Below, in pieces: positions 1 to 7,088 of a stretch of 10,483 nt of DNA. A model generated the notes under the pieces. The model was not told the DNA's origin. It saw only the letters and a list, made by a program, of their open reading frames with translations, and made no database searches. The position numbers were made by a program, and so were the translations under genes. Origin of the DNA: JABWBR01 sp036741235 (lineage in GTDB: Bacteria; Bacteroidota; Bacteroidia; Chitinophagales; Saprospiraceae). How positions within the stretch are numbered: the stretch's first letter is position 1; every line of letters starts with the position of its first letter. Location of the stretch: positions 1-10,483 of the forward strand of contig DAINSQ010000161.1 of the NCBI GenBank assembly GCA_036741235.1. Direction: 5' to 3'.

Positions 1-572
1 TCCAATAAGCTCAGACAGCTTTTGCCGGCGGCAAAGTCGATATAGGCCTCGTCGATCACCACGATACCCGGAAATCCCTGTAAAAGCGCCTCTATGCGGT
101 TCAATTCGAAAACATTGCCGGTAGGGTTATTGGGGCTACACAAAAACAGGAGTTTGCCGTGCGCATCTGCGTTGGCCAAAATAGCGGCTACATCGGGCTG
201 AAATTGGGTAGTGAGCGGTATTTCTTCTACCTCCACTCCGCATATGTCGGCGCAAACGCGGTACATGCCGTAGGTAGGCGGCAGGATCACGACACGGTCG
301 ACGCCGGGGTTGCAAAAGATACGCACCAGCAGGTCGATCACTTCGTCGCTGCCATTGCCAAGGAAAATGCGTTGAGGGGCAATGCCTTTGATCGCTCCCA
401 GTTTTTCCTTCACCTCCCACTGCAAAGGGTCGGGATAGCGGTTGAGGCCCGTGTCAAACGGGTTTTCGTTGGCGTCGAGGAAGACCTCGGCGTCGCCGGT
501 AAATTCACTGCGCGCAGACGAGTAGGGTTTCAACGCCAGAATATTGGGCCGGACGAGGTTTGGCAAATTCAT
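1..572 (-). CDS. hisC: Histidinol-phosphate aminotransferase, C-terminus cut off by the window edge
   Basis: This PLP-dependent enzyme transfers an amino group from glutamate to imidazole-acetol phosphate, giving histidinol phosphate in cytosolic histidine synthesis. I translated 190 codons from the ATG at 572; the frame stays open to the left edge. Visible family motifs are DANENPF (33-39), NRYPDP (44-49), LGNGSDE (71-77), SPNNPTGN (146-153) and DEAYIDF (174-180). The Asp of the last motif contacts the PLP ring nitrogen in this family. The Schiff-base lysine would lie beyond the visible part, so about half of a typical 350-residue protein is seen. The start codon follows the hisD stop directly (TAAATG), which points to translational coupling in a his operon. 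The motif set, together with hisD and hisG upstream, makes HisC much likelier than another class I/II aminotransferase. Confidence 0.95.
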   Translation of the reverse strand, partial: MNLPNLVRPNILALKPYSSARSEFTGDAEVFLDANENPFDTGLNRYPDPLQWEVKEKLGAIKGIAPQRIFLGNGSDEVIDLLVRIFCNPGVDRVVILPPTYGMYRVCADICGVEVEEIPLTTQFQPDVAAILANADAHGKLLFLCSPNNPTGNVFELNRIEALLQGFPGIVVIDEAYIDFAAGKSCLSLL

Positions 573-1865
573 TTATGCTTGTTTTTTCAATTCCTCTAGT
601 CGAATTGCCACAGCGCGGCCGTGGGCAGCCAGTTGTTCGGCTTCGGCCATAATTGCTACTACGGGGCCGAGGCGAAGCAGTCCGTCGGGGCTGAGTTGCT
701 GGAAGGTGATTTTTTTTACAAAAGCATCGAGCGAAACGCCGCTATATGCGCGCGCATAACCGTTGGTAGGCAGGGTATGGTTGGTGCCGGAGGCGTAATC
801 GCCCACTGATTCCGGCGTATAATGCCCCAGGAATACTGACCCGGCATTAATCACAGCTTCTGCCATCGCTTCGGGGTCGCCCACGCTCAGTATAAGGTGT
901 TCGGGGGCGTAGGCATTGATCAATTCAAGAGCGGATTCCCGGTTTTCCACCACTACGGCCAAGCTGTTATCGAGGGCTTTGGCGGCCATATCGCGGCGGG
1001 GCAGGGCGGCAAGTTGGGATTGGAGGGCTTCTTGTACCGCCGTCACCATCGCTTCACTAAAAGCCACGAGCACCACCTGACTATCGGCGCCGTGTTCGGC
1101 TTGCGAAAGCAGGTCGGCGGCCACGAAAGCCGGGTTGGCGCTGTCGTCGGCGCATACCAGCACCTCCGACGGCCCTGCCGGCATATCGATGGCTATGCCG
1201 TCGCGGCTTACGATCTGCTTGGCGGCTGTGACGTATTGGTTACCGGGGCCGAAGATTTTGTATACCTGCGGCACGCTTTCCGTACCATAAGCCAGGGCGC
1301 CGATGGCTTGGGCGCCGCCGGCTTTCACCACGCGGGTCACGCCCACGAGTTGGGCGGCATGAAGGATGGCAGGGTGTATTTGTCCGTCGCGTTGCGGCGG
1401 CGTGCAAAGGATTATTTCGCTGCACCCGGCTATTTGTGCGGGAATACCCAGCATAAGTACGGTGGAAAACAACGGCGCAGTGCCGCCCGGGATATAAAGT
1501 CCTACTTTTTCAATAGGCACGCTTTTGCGCCAGCACGACACCCCCGGCATGGTTTCTACCCGCGATGCTGCGATGCGTTGCTGCTCGTGAAATACGCGAA
1601 TATTGGCATAGGCGGTTTGCATAGCCGCTTTAAGCGCAGGGGCGAGTTGCGCTTCCGCTTCGGCAAAAGCGCCGGGCTGTACCAGTAGTTCTTCGAGCAA
1701 TACTTTGTCGAATTCGAGGGTATAGCGCTTCAGCGCTGCATCTCCTTGCTGCCGCACCGCCTGCAAAACGGCGTTAACGCCGGCTTCCAGTTGCGCCGTG
1801 TCTAGCGTCGGGCGTTTTAATAATGAGGGCCAATCGGACTTGGGAGGGTATTTTACATACCGCAT
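573..1865 (-). CDS. hisD: Histidinol dehydrogenase
   Basis: HisD catalyses the last two steps of histidine synthesis: the NAD-dependent, zinc-dependent four-electron oxidation of L-histidinol to histidine. The protein has 430 residues, the normal full length. The zinc ligands known from the E. coli enzyme have clear equivalents here: Gln255 and His258 (SQAEHG), Asp356 (GDYASGTNH) and His415 (AAHGRA). The catalytic pair is Glu322-His323 (YAPEHL). The PGGTAPLFS segment (126-134) and GGAQAIGALAYGT (183-195) are also typical. All key residues are present, so it should be active. It starts with ATG at 1865; the 65 bp between it and hisG show no Shine-Dalgarno sequence and an AT-rich stretch just before the start, as is common in Bacteroidota. 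It is the second gene of the hisG-hisD-hisC series and directly abuts hisC. Confidence 0.98.
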   Translation of the reverse strand: MRYVKYPPKSDWPSLLKRPTLDTAQLEAGVNAVLQAVRQQGDAALKRYTLEFDKVLLEELLVQPGAFAEAEAQLAPALKAAMQTAYANIRVFHEQQRIAASRVETMPGVSCWRKSVPIEKVGLYIPGGTAPLFSTVLMLGIPAQIAGCSEIILCTPPQRDGQIHPAILHAAQLVGVTRVVKAGGAQAIGALAYGTESVPQVYKIFGPGNQYVTAAKQIVSRDGIAIDMPAGPSEVLVCADDSANPAFVAADLLSQAEHGADSQVVLVAFSEAMVTAVQEALQSQLAALPRRDMAAKALDNSLAVVVENRESALELINAYAPEHLILSVGDPEAMAEAVINAGSVFLGHYTPESVGDYASGTNHTLPTNGYARAYSGVSLDAFVKKITFQQLSPDGLLRLGPVVAIMAEAEQLAAHGRAVAIRLEELKKQA

Positions 1866-1930
1866 ACAAGGAAAATTTATGTTTTATCGATAGATAGGCC
1901 GTAGTACCGCAGCGTTTTCTCAAATCAGAT

Positions 1931-2791
1931 TCAGATAATCATTTTTTCGATAGGAACGATCAGAATACCCTGCGCGCCAACGGTCTTAAGTTGGTCGATA
2001 ATATCCCAGAAAGATTCTTCGGCAATGACGGTGTGGATAGAACTCCAGCCTTCGGCGGCCAACGGCATCACGGTAGGGCTTTTCATGCCTGGAAGAATAC
2101 GGATGATATCGTCGATTTTATCGTTGGGGGCATTCATCAACAGATACCGGTATTGGCGGGCGGCGAGGACCGAGCGAATGCGAAACAATAGTTTGTCCAG
2201 CAATTCGCGGGCGGCGCCGCTTAATTTCGGCGAACTGACCAGTACGGCTTCCGAGCGAAGCAATATTTCCTTTTCTTCAAGATTATTTTGAAAAAGGGTA
2301 CTGCCCGAACTCACCAGGTCGCACACAGCATCGGCAAGGCCGATGTTGGGGGCAATTTCTACCGAGCCTGAAATTTCATGGATATCTGCTTTAATCTGGT
2401 GCTGCGCCAAAAATTGCCGCAGGGTTTGGGGATACGAGGTGGCAATTTTTTTGTCTTGCAGCCACTGAATTCCGGTATACGGCGTAGCGCGCGGCACTGC
2501 AATTGACAGGCGACAGCGGGAAAAACCCAGCGGCAATACCTTATGTATAGCGCGTTGTTTCTCTATCATCGTATTTTCGCCGATAATACCAATATCGGCG
2601 ACGCCGTCTTCCACGTACTGCGGAATATCGGAATTGCGCAAAAAAAGCACGTCGAGCGGAAAATTGCGGGCGCCGGCTTTGAGTTGGTCGCGTCCATTAT
2701 CGATACTGACGCCGCACTCGCGGAGCAGTGCCAGGGAGTCCTCCTGTAAACGCCCCGATTTCTGTACAGCTAGCTTGAGTCTGGTTTCCAT
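1931..2791 (-). CDS. hisG: ATP phosphoribosyltransferase, long form
   Basis: HisG joins ATP and PRPP to form phosphoribosyl-ATP, the committed and feedback-controlled step of histidine synthesis. I chose the ATG at 2791 (286 residues, starting METRLKLAVQKSGRL). The frame can be extended two codons to a TTG at 2797, but the ATG lines up better with E. coli HisG. Motifs: QKSGRL (10-15), GIIGEN (68-73), IATSYP (116-121), GSVEIAP (142-148) and the PRPP-binding segment LADAVCDLVSSGSTL (152-166). The C-terminal part, about 206 to 286, ending ILIVPIEKMII, is the regulatory ACT-like domain of the long form. The protein should therefore act without a HisZ partner and be inhibited by histidine. No his leader peptide or attenuator is visible in the 65 bp upstream. 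Confidence 0.97.
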   Translation of the reverse strand: METRLKLAVQKSGRLQEDSLALLRECGVSIDNGRDQLKAGARNFPLDVLFLRNSDIPQYVEDGVADIGIIGENTMIEKQRAIHKVLPLGFSRCRLSIAVPRATPYTGIQWLQDKKIATSYPQTLRQFLAQHQIKADIHEISGSVEIAPNIGLADAVCDLVSSGSTLFQNNLEEKEILLRSEAVLVSSPKLSGAARELLDKLLFRIRSVLAARQYRYLLMNAPNDKIDDIIRILPGMKSPTVMPLAAEGWSSIHTVIAEESFWDIIDQLKTVGAQGILIVPIEKMII

Positions 2792-2856
2792 AGGCAATGA
2801 AAACCCACATCAAAGCACGTTTGTTCAAAATAGCAGGGCAGTAAGTAGCAGTGTAC

Positions 2857-3870
2857 TTATTTGCTCTTGTAAGCAATATCGCTATACCGCTCCACAAAAG
2901 CCTTCATCTCGTCTACCATTTCAGGCGAGCCCATAGCTATAGTAGCGCGCTGGTGCAAGTCGTGTACTTCCAGATCGAGCACCCGTTCCAATTGGCAGGT
3001 AATCGCCTTTCCGCCGGCTTGTTCAACGATAAAGCTGAGTGGATTACATTCGTATACCAGCCGCAATTTTCCCAGCGGATACTTACGCGTATTGGGATAC
3101 AAAAAGATGCCGCCTTGCAACAGAATGCGGTGGATATCCGACACCATCGAGCCGATATAGCGCAGGCGCAGGTTCATATCGGAGCAATGGTCGATATAAC
3201 GTCGCATATCAACGTCGAATTTGAGATAATAGCCTTGGTTTACCGAGTAATAGTTGCCGCGCCGGGGAATCTGGATATCGCGGTGCGACAGGCAGAATTC
3301 GCCAATAGTAGGGTCAAGGGTAAAGGCATTTACACCTCGGCCGGTAGTATATACCAGCAGCGTAGACGTACCGTAGAGCACATACCCTGCGGCAACCAAC
3401 TGGACGCCTTTTTGCAGAAAATCATCAAGCGTGCAGGAATCGCCGGTATCGCTGATGCGGCGGTAAATGCCAAAAATGGTGCCCACCGATACATTCACAT
3501 CGATGTTAGACGAGCCGTCGAGCGGATCGAAGACCACCACGTACTTCGAGGGTTTGTCATTGACCGTGGGAAATGTGATGATCTCCTCTATCTCTTCAGA
3601 AGCTACGCCTGCACATTCGCCGCTATTTTTGAGGCATTCTATGAGTTTTTCATTGGCGTAGAGGTCTAATTTTTGCACGGCATCGCCGGTAGCGTTTTCT
3701 ACTTCCGCTGTGCCGAGGATGTTGAGCAGGCCGGCTTTGTTGACCTCGCGGTTGACAATCTTGGCGGCTACGCCGATATCGCGCAGCAGTCCGGTGAGCT
3801 CGCCTGAAGCAAAAGGGAAATCTTTTTGCCGGCGAATGATGAATTCATCGAGCGTGATAATCCGGTTCAT
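2857..3870 (-). CDS. fbp: Fructose-1,6-bisphosphatase, class I
   Basis: This enzyme hydrolyses fructose 1,6-bisphosphate to fructose 6-phosphate, the key irreversible step of gluconeogenesis, in the cytosol with Mg2+. At 337 residues it is of normal length. Class I hallmarks: the metal-binding acidic pair in SEE (91-93), DPLDGSSNIDVNVSVGTIF (115-133), RYIGSMVSDIHR (237-248), and KLRLVYECNPLSFIVEQAGG (268-287), which includes the metal ligand Glu274. The C-terminal HQRATIAMGS (307-316) is also typical. It starts with ATG at 3870 and lies 65 bp upstream of hisG on the same strand, so read-through into the his genes is possible. No terminator hairpin is visible between them. Its other side is a divergent promoter region shared with the ABC exporter. 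Confidence 0.97.
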   Translation of the reverse strand: MNRIITLDEFIIRRQKDFPFASGELTGLLRDIGVAAKIVNREVNKAGLLNILGTAEVENATGDAVQKLDLYANEKLIECLKNSGECAGVASEEIEEIITFPTVNDKPSKYVVVFDPLDGSSNIDVNVSVGTIFGIYRRISDTGDSCTLDDFLQKGVQLVAAGYVLYGTSTLLVYTTGRGVNAFTLDPTIGEFCLSHRDIQIPRRGNYYSVNQGYYLKFDVDMRRYIDHCSDMNLRLRYIGSMVSDIHRILLQGGIFLYPNTRKYPLGKLRLVYECNPLSFIVEQAGGKAITCQLERVLDLEVHDLHQRATIAMGSPEMVDEMKAFVERYSDIAYKSK

Positions 3871-3893
3871 ATGTGGTTAGGTATAAGTCGCTA

Positions 3894-3901
3894 TAAAGGT
3901 A
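3894..3901 (-). promoter_or_regulatory. Possible -7 box for fbp
   Basis: Read on the minus strand this is TACCTTTA, seven of eight positions of a TAnnTTTG box with G replaced by A. It lies 24 bp upstream of the fbp ATG. No TTTG -33 element sits at the usual distance, so the assignment is weak. Confidence 0.3.
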
Positions 3902-3936
3902 AGCGTTTTTTTGCGACGCCTTGCCGAGATTGTAGT

Positions 3937-3974
3937 GCAAATATTCGGCACATGCAACCATTCGGCGTATTTGC
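3937..3974. repeat. Nested inverted and direct repeats in the fbp/exporter divergent promoter region
   Basis: A perfect 7 bp inverted repeat, GCAAATA (3937-3943) and TATTTGC (3968-3974), encloses two direct copies of ATTCGGC (3943-3949 and 3960-3966, period 17 bp). The block lies between the two divergent start codons and just upstream of the exporter -7 box, a position suited to a regulator-binding site. The repeats are seen directly; the function is inference. Confidence 0.45.
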
Positions 3975-3988
3975 GGGTTATATGGGTT

Positions 3989-3996
3989 TATGTTTG
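3989..3996 (+). promoter_or_regulatory. Probable -7 box for the ABC exporter gene
   Basis: TATGTTTG matches the Bacteroidota -7 consensus TAnnTTTG exactly and ends 17 bp before the GTG start at 4014, which implies a very short leader. A TTTG at 3970-3973 could be the -33 element, but the 15 bp spacer is shorter than the usual 18-21. Confidence 0.5.
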
Positions 3997-4013
3997 TACG
4001 CTAAATTGGCCTT

Positions 4014-5810
4014 GTGAAGCACCTCGCCTACCTGAACCGCTATTTCCTGAAGTATCGCTGGCATTTGCTGGGCGGTATTCTTTTTGTATCCATATCCAAC
4101 TATTTTCGCGTATTACAACCACAGATGATCAGAGAGGCGCTCGATCTGGTAGTGGAAAATATCGGCTTGCACCAGCTGTATAAAGGCGCTGCGCTACAAA
4201 GCGAAGTGTATGGATCATTGGGAAGAATATTGCTTTATTTCGGCGTGCTGGTGTTGATACAGGCGCTGATAATGGGCATTTTCATGTATTTTATGCGGCA
4301 GACGATCATTGTGATGTCGCGCCTTGTCGAATATGACTTGCGCAAGGAAGTATTCGCCCACTACGAGCGCCTTTCCACGTCTTTTTACAGAAGAAACAAT
4401 ACCGGCGACTTGATGGCCCGCATCACCGAAGACGTTTCCAAAGTTCGCATGTACATCGGTCCGGCTGTGTTGTACGGCATCAACCTGATCTCGCTGTTTG
4501 TAATGGTCATCTATGCAATGGTGAGCGTGAGCCCAAAACTCACGCTATACTGCCTGGCGCCGCTGCCCCTGTTGTCCATCTCAATCTATTACGTAAGCGA
4601 TCTCATCAACAAGCGCAGCGAAGTGATTCAACAACAGTTGGCGCGGCTCAACAGCATCGCGCAGGAAGTTTATTCCGGCATTCGGGTAGTAAAATCCTAT
4701 GTACAGGAAAAGCCAATGTCACAGCACTTCGCTCATGAAAGCGAAGACTACAAAGGCAAATCGCTTAAGTTGGCCAAAGTCGATGCGTATTTTTATCCGC
4801 TCATGCTGCTCATGGTGGGCGCCAGCACATTGCTCACCGTATACATGGGCGGGCTGCAGGTCATCAAAGGAGAAGTAACGCCCGGCAATATCGCCGAGTT
4901 TGTTATTTATGTCAATATGCTAACCTGGCCCGTGACCGCCATTGGCTGGATCGCTTCCATCATGCAACAGGCGGCGGCTTCGCAAAAGCGCATCAACGAA
5001 TTTTTGCATACCCAACCTGATATCGTCAATATGCCGGCAGCCCGGGCGCCGGTTAATTTTGAAGGGCAGATCGTCTTCGACAACGTTTCGTTTGTGTACC
5101 CCGATACCGGGATCAAGGCGCTCGACCAAGTGAGCTTTGCTTTGCAGCCCGGGCAAAAGATGGCCATCATTGGGCGCACGGGCTCGGGCAAAAGTACCTT
5201 GGCAGAATTACTGGTGCGCATGTACGATGTCACCTCGGGCGTCATTCGCATCGACGGCATTGATATCCGCGAGCACAACCTCGATAACCTGCGCCGCCGC
5301 ATTGGTTATGTGCCGCAGGATGTTTTCCTTTTTTCCGATACTGTTGCCGGCAATATCGCCTTCGGCAAACCCGGCGCCGACGATGAAGCAGTTAAAGCTT
5401 TCGCTAAATATGCCGCCGTATACCAGGATGTGATGGAGCTACCCAAAGGATTCGAAACCGTTGTGGGCGAACGGGGCGTTACGCTGTCGGGCGGCCAGAA
5501 ACAACGCGTTTCAATTGCCCGGGCGCTCATCAAACAACCCGATATCGTAGTGCTCGACGACTGCCTTTCGGCCGTAGATACCAATACCGAAAAGCAAATC
5601 CTGGGCTATTTTACCGAGGCCCTGTCAGATAAAACCGCTATCATTATTACCCACCGCATTTACTCGCTTTTGCAATTTGACAAAATAATCATCCTCGACC
5701 ACGGCCGTATCGCCGAAGCGGGCACCCACGAAGAACTGATGAGCCGCAAGGGCTATTACGCCGAAATGTTTGAAAAACAAACCCAGGAAGAAGGCGAACA
5801 AACAACCTGA
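4014..5810 (+). CDS. ABC exporter half-transporter (TM domain plus ATPase, MdlA/MdlB/MsbA-like)
   Basis: This is a type I ABC exporter subunit of 598 residues in the inner membrane. Hydrophobic segments at about 17-33, 70-95, 150-195, 258-280 and 295-318 fit the six-helix export domain. The ATPase domain (about 350-590) has Walker A GRTGSGKST (387-395), Q-loop Gln435, signature LSGGQ (491-495), Walker B IVVLDD (511-516), D-loop SAVD and H-loop His547. The catalytic position after Walker B is Asp516 instead of Glu; this LDDxLSAVD form is known from the degenerate site of heterodimeric exporters. No partner gene is adjacent. GTG at 4014 is the first possible start, because an in-frame TAA lies at 4002-4004. 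The substrate (lipid, drug or peptide) cannot be told from the sequence. It is followed after 84 bp by the PUR-family gene, which has its own promoter. Confidence 0.93.
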   Translation: MKHLAYLNRYFLKYRWHLLGGILFVSISNYFRVLQPQMIREALDLVVENIGLHQLYKGAALQSEVYGSLGRILLYFGVLVLIQALIMGIFMYFMRQTIIVMSRLVEYDLRKEVFAHYERLSTSFYRRNNTGDLMARITEDVSKVRMYIGPAVLYGINLISLFVMVIYAMVSVSPKLTLYCLAPLPLLSISIYYVSDLINKRSEVIQQQLARLNSIAQEVYSGIRVVKSYVQEKPMSQHFAHESEDYKGKSLKLAKVDAYFYPLMLLMVGASTLLTVYMGGLQVIKGEVTPGNIAEFVIYVNMLTWPVTAIGWIASIMQQAAASQKRINEFLHTQPDIVNMPAARAPVNFEGQIVFDNVSFVYPDTGIKALDQVSFALQPGQKMAIIGRTGSGKSTLAELLVRMYDVTSGVIRIDGIDIREHNLDNLRRRIGYVPQDVFLFSDTVAGNIAFGKPGADDEAVKAFAKYAAVYQDVMELPKGFETVVGERGVTLSGGQKQRVSIARALIKQPDIVVLDDCLSAVDTNTEKQILGYFTEALSDKTAIIITHRIYSLLQFDKIIILDHGRIAEAGTHEELMSRKGYYAEMFEKQTQEEGEQTT

Positions 5811-5828
5811 ATCTTTTCGGCGCATTGT

Positions 5829-5858
5829 TTTGATATTTTGGGCAAATCTTTACATTTG
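5829..5858 (+). promoter_or_regulatory. Bacteroidota-type promoter of the PUR-family gene
   Basis: A -33 element TTTG (5829-5832) is followed by an 18 bp spacer and a perfect -7 element TACATTTG (5851-5858), close to the described Bacteroidota consensus of TTTG, about 19 bp, TAnnTTTG. It lies between the exporter stop and the GTG start at 5895, giving a leader of roughly 30 nt. This is the best-formed promoter in the window. Confidence 0.7.
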
Positions 5859-5863
5859 TAAAG
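5848..5863. repeat. Perfect palindrome overlapping the -7 box of the PUR-family gene
   Basis: CTTTACA (5848-5854) and TGTAAAG (5857-5863) form a perfect 7 bp dyad around a TT centre and cover the whole -7 element. A dimeric repressor bound here would block the promoter. Part of the symmetry comes from the promoter consensus itself, so chance is possible. Confidence 0.4.
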
Positions 5864-5894
5864 TATTGTCATTCGTTCACTAAATATCTAAAAC

Positions 5895-6269
5895 GTGGAT
5901 CACGATAGGGGCCAAAGGAGATTCGAGAGCGTGTATTCAAAAAAAGTTCGCGCGGGCAAGAGAAGAACCTATTTTTTCGATGTGCGCCGAACCAAAGGGG
6001 ATGACTTCTATCTCACGCTTACCGAGAGTACCAAAAAGTTTAACGGCGACGGCTATGAGCGCCACAAAATCTTTTTGTATAAAGAAGATTTCAACCGCTT
6101 TTTGGGCAACCTCGAAGAGGTTATCAATTATATTAAAACAGAATTGATGCCCAACTACGACTATGACGAATTTAATCGCCGCGACGACGATTACGACGAT
6201 GACGACGATATGGACGAATACGAGGGTTCTCGCCGCCAAAGAAGAAATGATGAGGATATGAGTTGGTAA
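5895..6269 (+). CDS. PUR-family DNA/RNA-binding protein (DUF3276) with acidic tail
   Basis: This small cytosolic protein of 124 residues belongs to the Bacteroidota PUR-alpha-like family (DUF3276), related in fold to single-strand nucleic-acid-binding PUR proteins such as Borrelia BpuR. Its exact role in Bacteroidota is not established. The core runs from about 13 to 84: VYSKKVRAGKRRTYFFDV (13-30), then DFYLTLTES (36-44) and HKIFLYKEDFNRFL (55-68). The last 40 residues are unusual: a low-complexity tail rich in Asp, Arg and Tyr with a DDDYDDDDDMDEYE run, probably disordered. The start is the GTG at 5895; an in-frame TAA at 5889-5891 excludes anything upstream, and the core motif begins soon after. 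A promoter and a palindrome directly upstream suggest it is transcribed separately from the exporter gene. Confidence 0.92.
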   Translation: MDHDRGQRRFESVYSKKVRAGKRRTYFFDVRRTKGDDFYLTLTESTKKFNGDGYERHKIFLYKEDFNRFLGNLEEVINYIKTELMPNYDYDEFNRRDDDYDDDDDMDEYEGSRRQRRNDEDMSW

Positions 6270-6534
6270 TTATCCCCGTTTTTGACGGCAACGCGCATAA
6301 AAAACAGCCGGGTTTACAACATGTCGTGCAGTAAACCCGGTGCAGCAAAAAATTAACCTTAGTGAAAATTAGACGTTCGCAAAGAGGCGCGATTGGTTCA
6401 TGGGGCTATTGTCTTCCGGTTTTCTGGAATAGAATGACTTCTCATTGGGCTATACAAATATAAGACACAGTACTGACCTTTACCCCCTAGTGCCAGATTG
6501 GCCAATAGCCGACAAAAGCCCGGAATGCAAATTG
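6270..6534. other. Intergenic gap between convergent genes
   Basis: These 265 bp separate the plus-strand PUR gene from the minus-strand DinB gene. The only clear structure is the hairpin at 6307-6341. The remaining 190 bp or so contain a 10 bp palindrome ATTGGCCAAT (6497-6506) and no open frame longer than about 10 codons that I would support. I recognise no RNA gene in it. Confidence 0.6.
6299..6341 (-). terminator. Rho-independent terminator for minus-strand transcription
   Basis: The arms CCGGGTTTAC (6308-6317) and GTAAACCCGG (6331-6340) form a perfect 10 bp stem with a 13 nt loop, extended by one possible G-U pair (6307/6341). Read on the minus strand the stem is followed by CTG and then six T (6304-6299), the classic terminator layout. 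On the plus strand no T tract follows. It would end transcripts of the DinB gene about 195 nt after its stop codon, and may also slow plus-strand transcripts leaving the PUR gene. Confidence 0.7.
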
Positions 6535-6996
6535 TTATAGCATCTTTTTAATCAATACAATTTGCCCTAAATGATAATAGCTGTGTTCGATCATTCCGTC
6601 AATATTCCTCAGATAGGTGCCGTATTTCTCATCCACAAAAACGGCGTATAGTTGTTCTTCCGGCATTTTTTCTACCCAATCGGCAAACTTTTCAGCATCG
6701 CTCCATAATTTATTGCGGAGCCGCTCCCAGTCTTCTTGCGACTCAATGGGCGGAAGATCATAACTATATCTATCCCTGATATCTAGCGATCCGCCTTCGA
6801 ATACATTCAAAATGCCGGCAATATAGTAGTGAATATGGTAGGTAAGCGCCGCAATAGTATTGAAGGAATGTACTTTTTGAGTGGCTTGTTGCCACGTTAC
6901 ATCCGATAATTGGGCTTTGAAATTGGTATTGGCCACCCAGGTACCATTTAAAATGACTTCGCGGAAGCGATCGGCGGTTTGTGTCGTTAGTCCCAT
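6535..6996 (-). CDS. DinB-fold protein (putative metal-dependent, DinB/YfiT-like)
   Basis: The protein has 153 residues, predicted cytosolic, with the mostly helical pattern of the DinB/YfiT-like four-helix-bundle superfamily. That superfamily includes thiol transferases such as bacillithiol transferase and many proteins of unknown role. The supporting pattern is a histidine in the second helix (LTYHIHYYI, His54 or His56) and the C-terminal HxxxH in EHSYYHLGQIVLIKK (His138, His142), which together would make the usual three-histidine metal site. The ending with GQIVLIKKML is typical. It starts at the ATG at 6996, with an exact TAGATTTG -7-like box just upstream. Substrate and pathway cannot be deduced. 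The receptor gene lies 92 bp upstream on the same strand, but the promoter box suggests separate transcription. Confidence 0.82.
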   Translation of the reverse strand: MGLTTQTADRFREVILNGTWVANTNFKAQLSDVTWQQATQKVHSFNTIAALTYHIHYYIAGILNVFEGGSLDIRDRYSYDLPPIESQEDWERLRNKLWSDAEKFADWVEKMPEEQLYAVFVDEKYGTYLRNIDGMIEHSYYHLGQIVLIKKML

Positions 6997-7010
6997 TTCT
7001 TTGCTTTTCC

Positions 7011-7018
7011 CAAATCTA
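7011..7018 (-). promoter_or_regulatory. Possible -7 box for the DinB-fold gene
   Basis: On the minus strand this reads TAGATTTG, an exact TAnnTTTG match. It lies 14 bp upstream of the ATG at 6996, which would give an almost leaderless transcript. TTG triplets lie about 13 bp further upstream, too close for a standard -33 element. Confidence 0.4.
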
Positions 7019-7088
7019 AGCGATTTGCCAACAACCAGCGAATGAATCGTTTATTTTCCATTATCTCGCCTGTTTCTACTACTCCTTT

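Noticed and set aside
897..1688. 263-codon open frame on the plus strand opposite hisD
   Set aside because: It lies fully inside hisD, which has all its catalytic residues. The antisense frame has no recognisable motif and is rich in His/Gly/Arg, as expected from an antisense shadow.
2792..2797. TTG start two codons upstream for hisG
   Set aside because: The ATG at 2791 matches the usual HisG N-terminus; two extra residues from a rare start are less likely.
2851..3669. 272-codon open frame on the plus strand opposite fbp
   Set aside because: It is antisense to a full-length class I fructose-bisphosphatase, and its translation shows no family features.
6400..6432. Ten-codon open frame starting ATGGGGCTATTG
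   Set aside because: It is too short and lacks a ribosome-binding context or conserved features.
6404..6510. 8 bp inverted repeat GGCTATTG / CAATAGCC with a 91 bp loop in the convergent gap
   Set aside because: An 8 bp match is expected about by chance in a stretch of this length, and no supporting structure lies around it.
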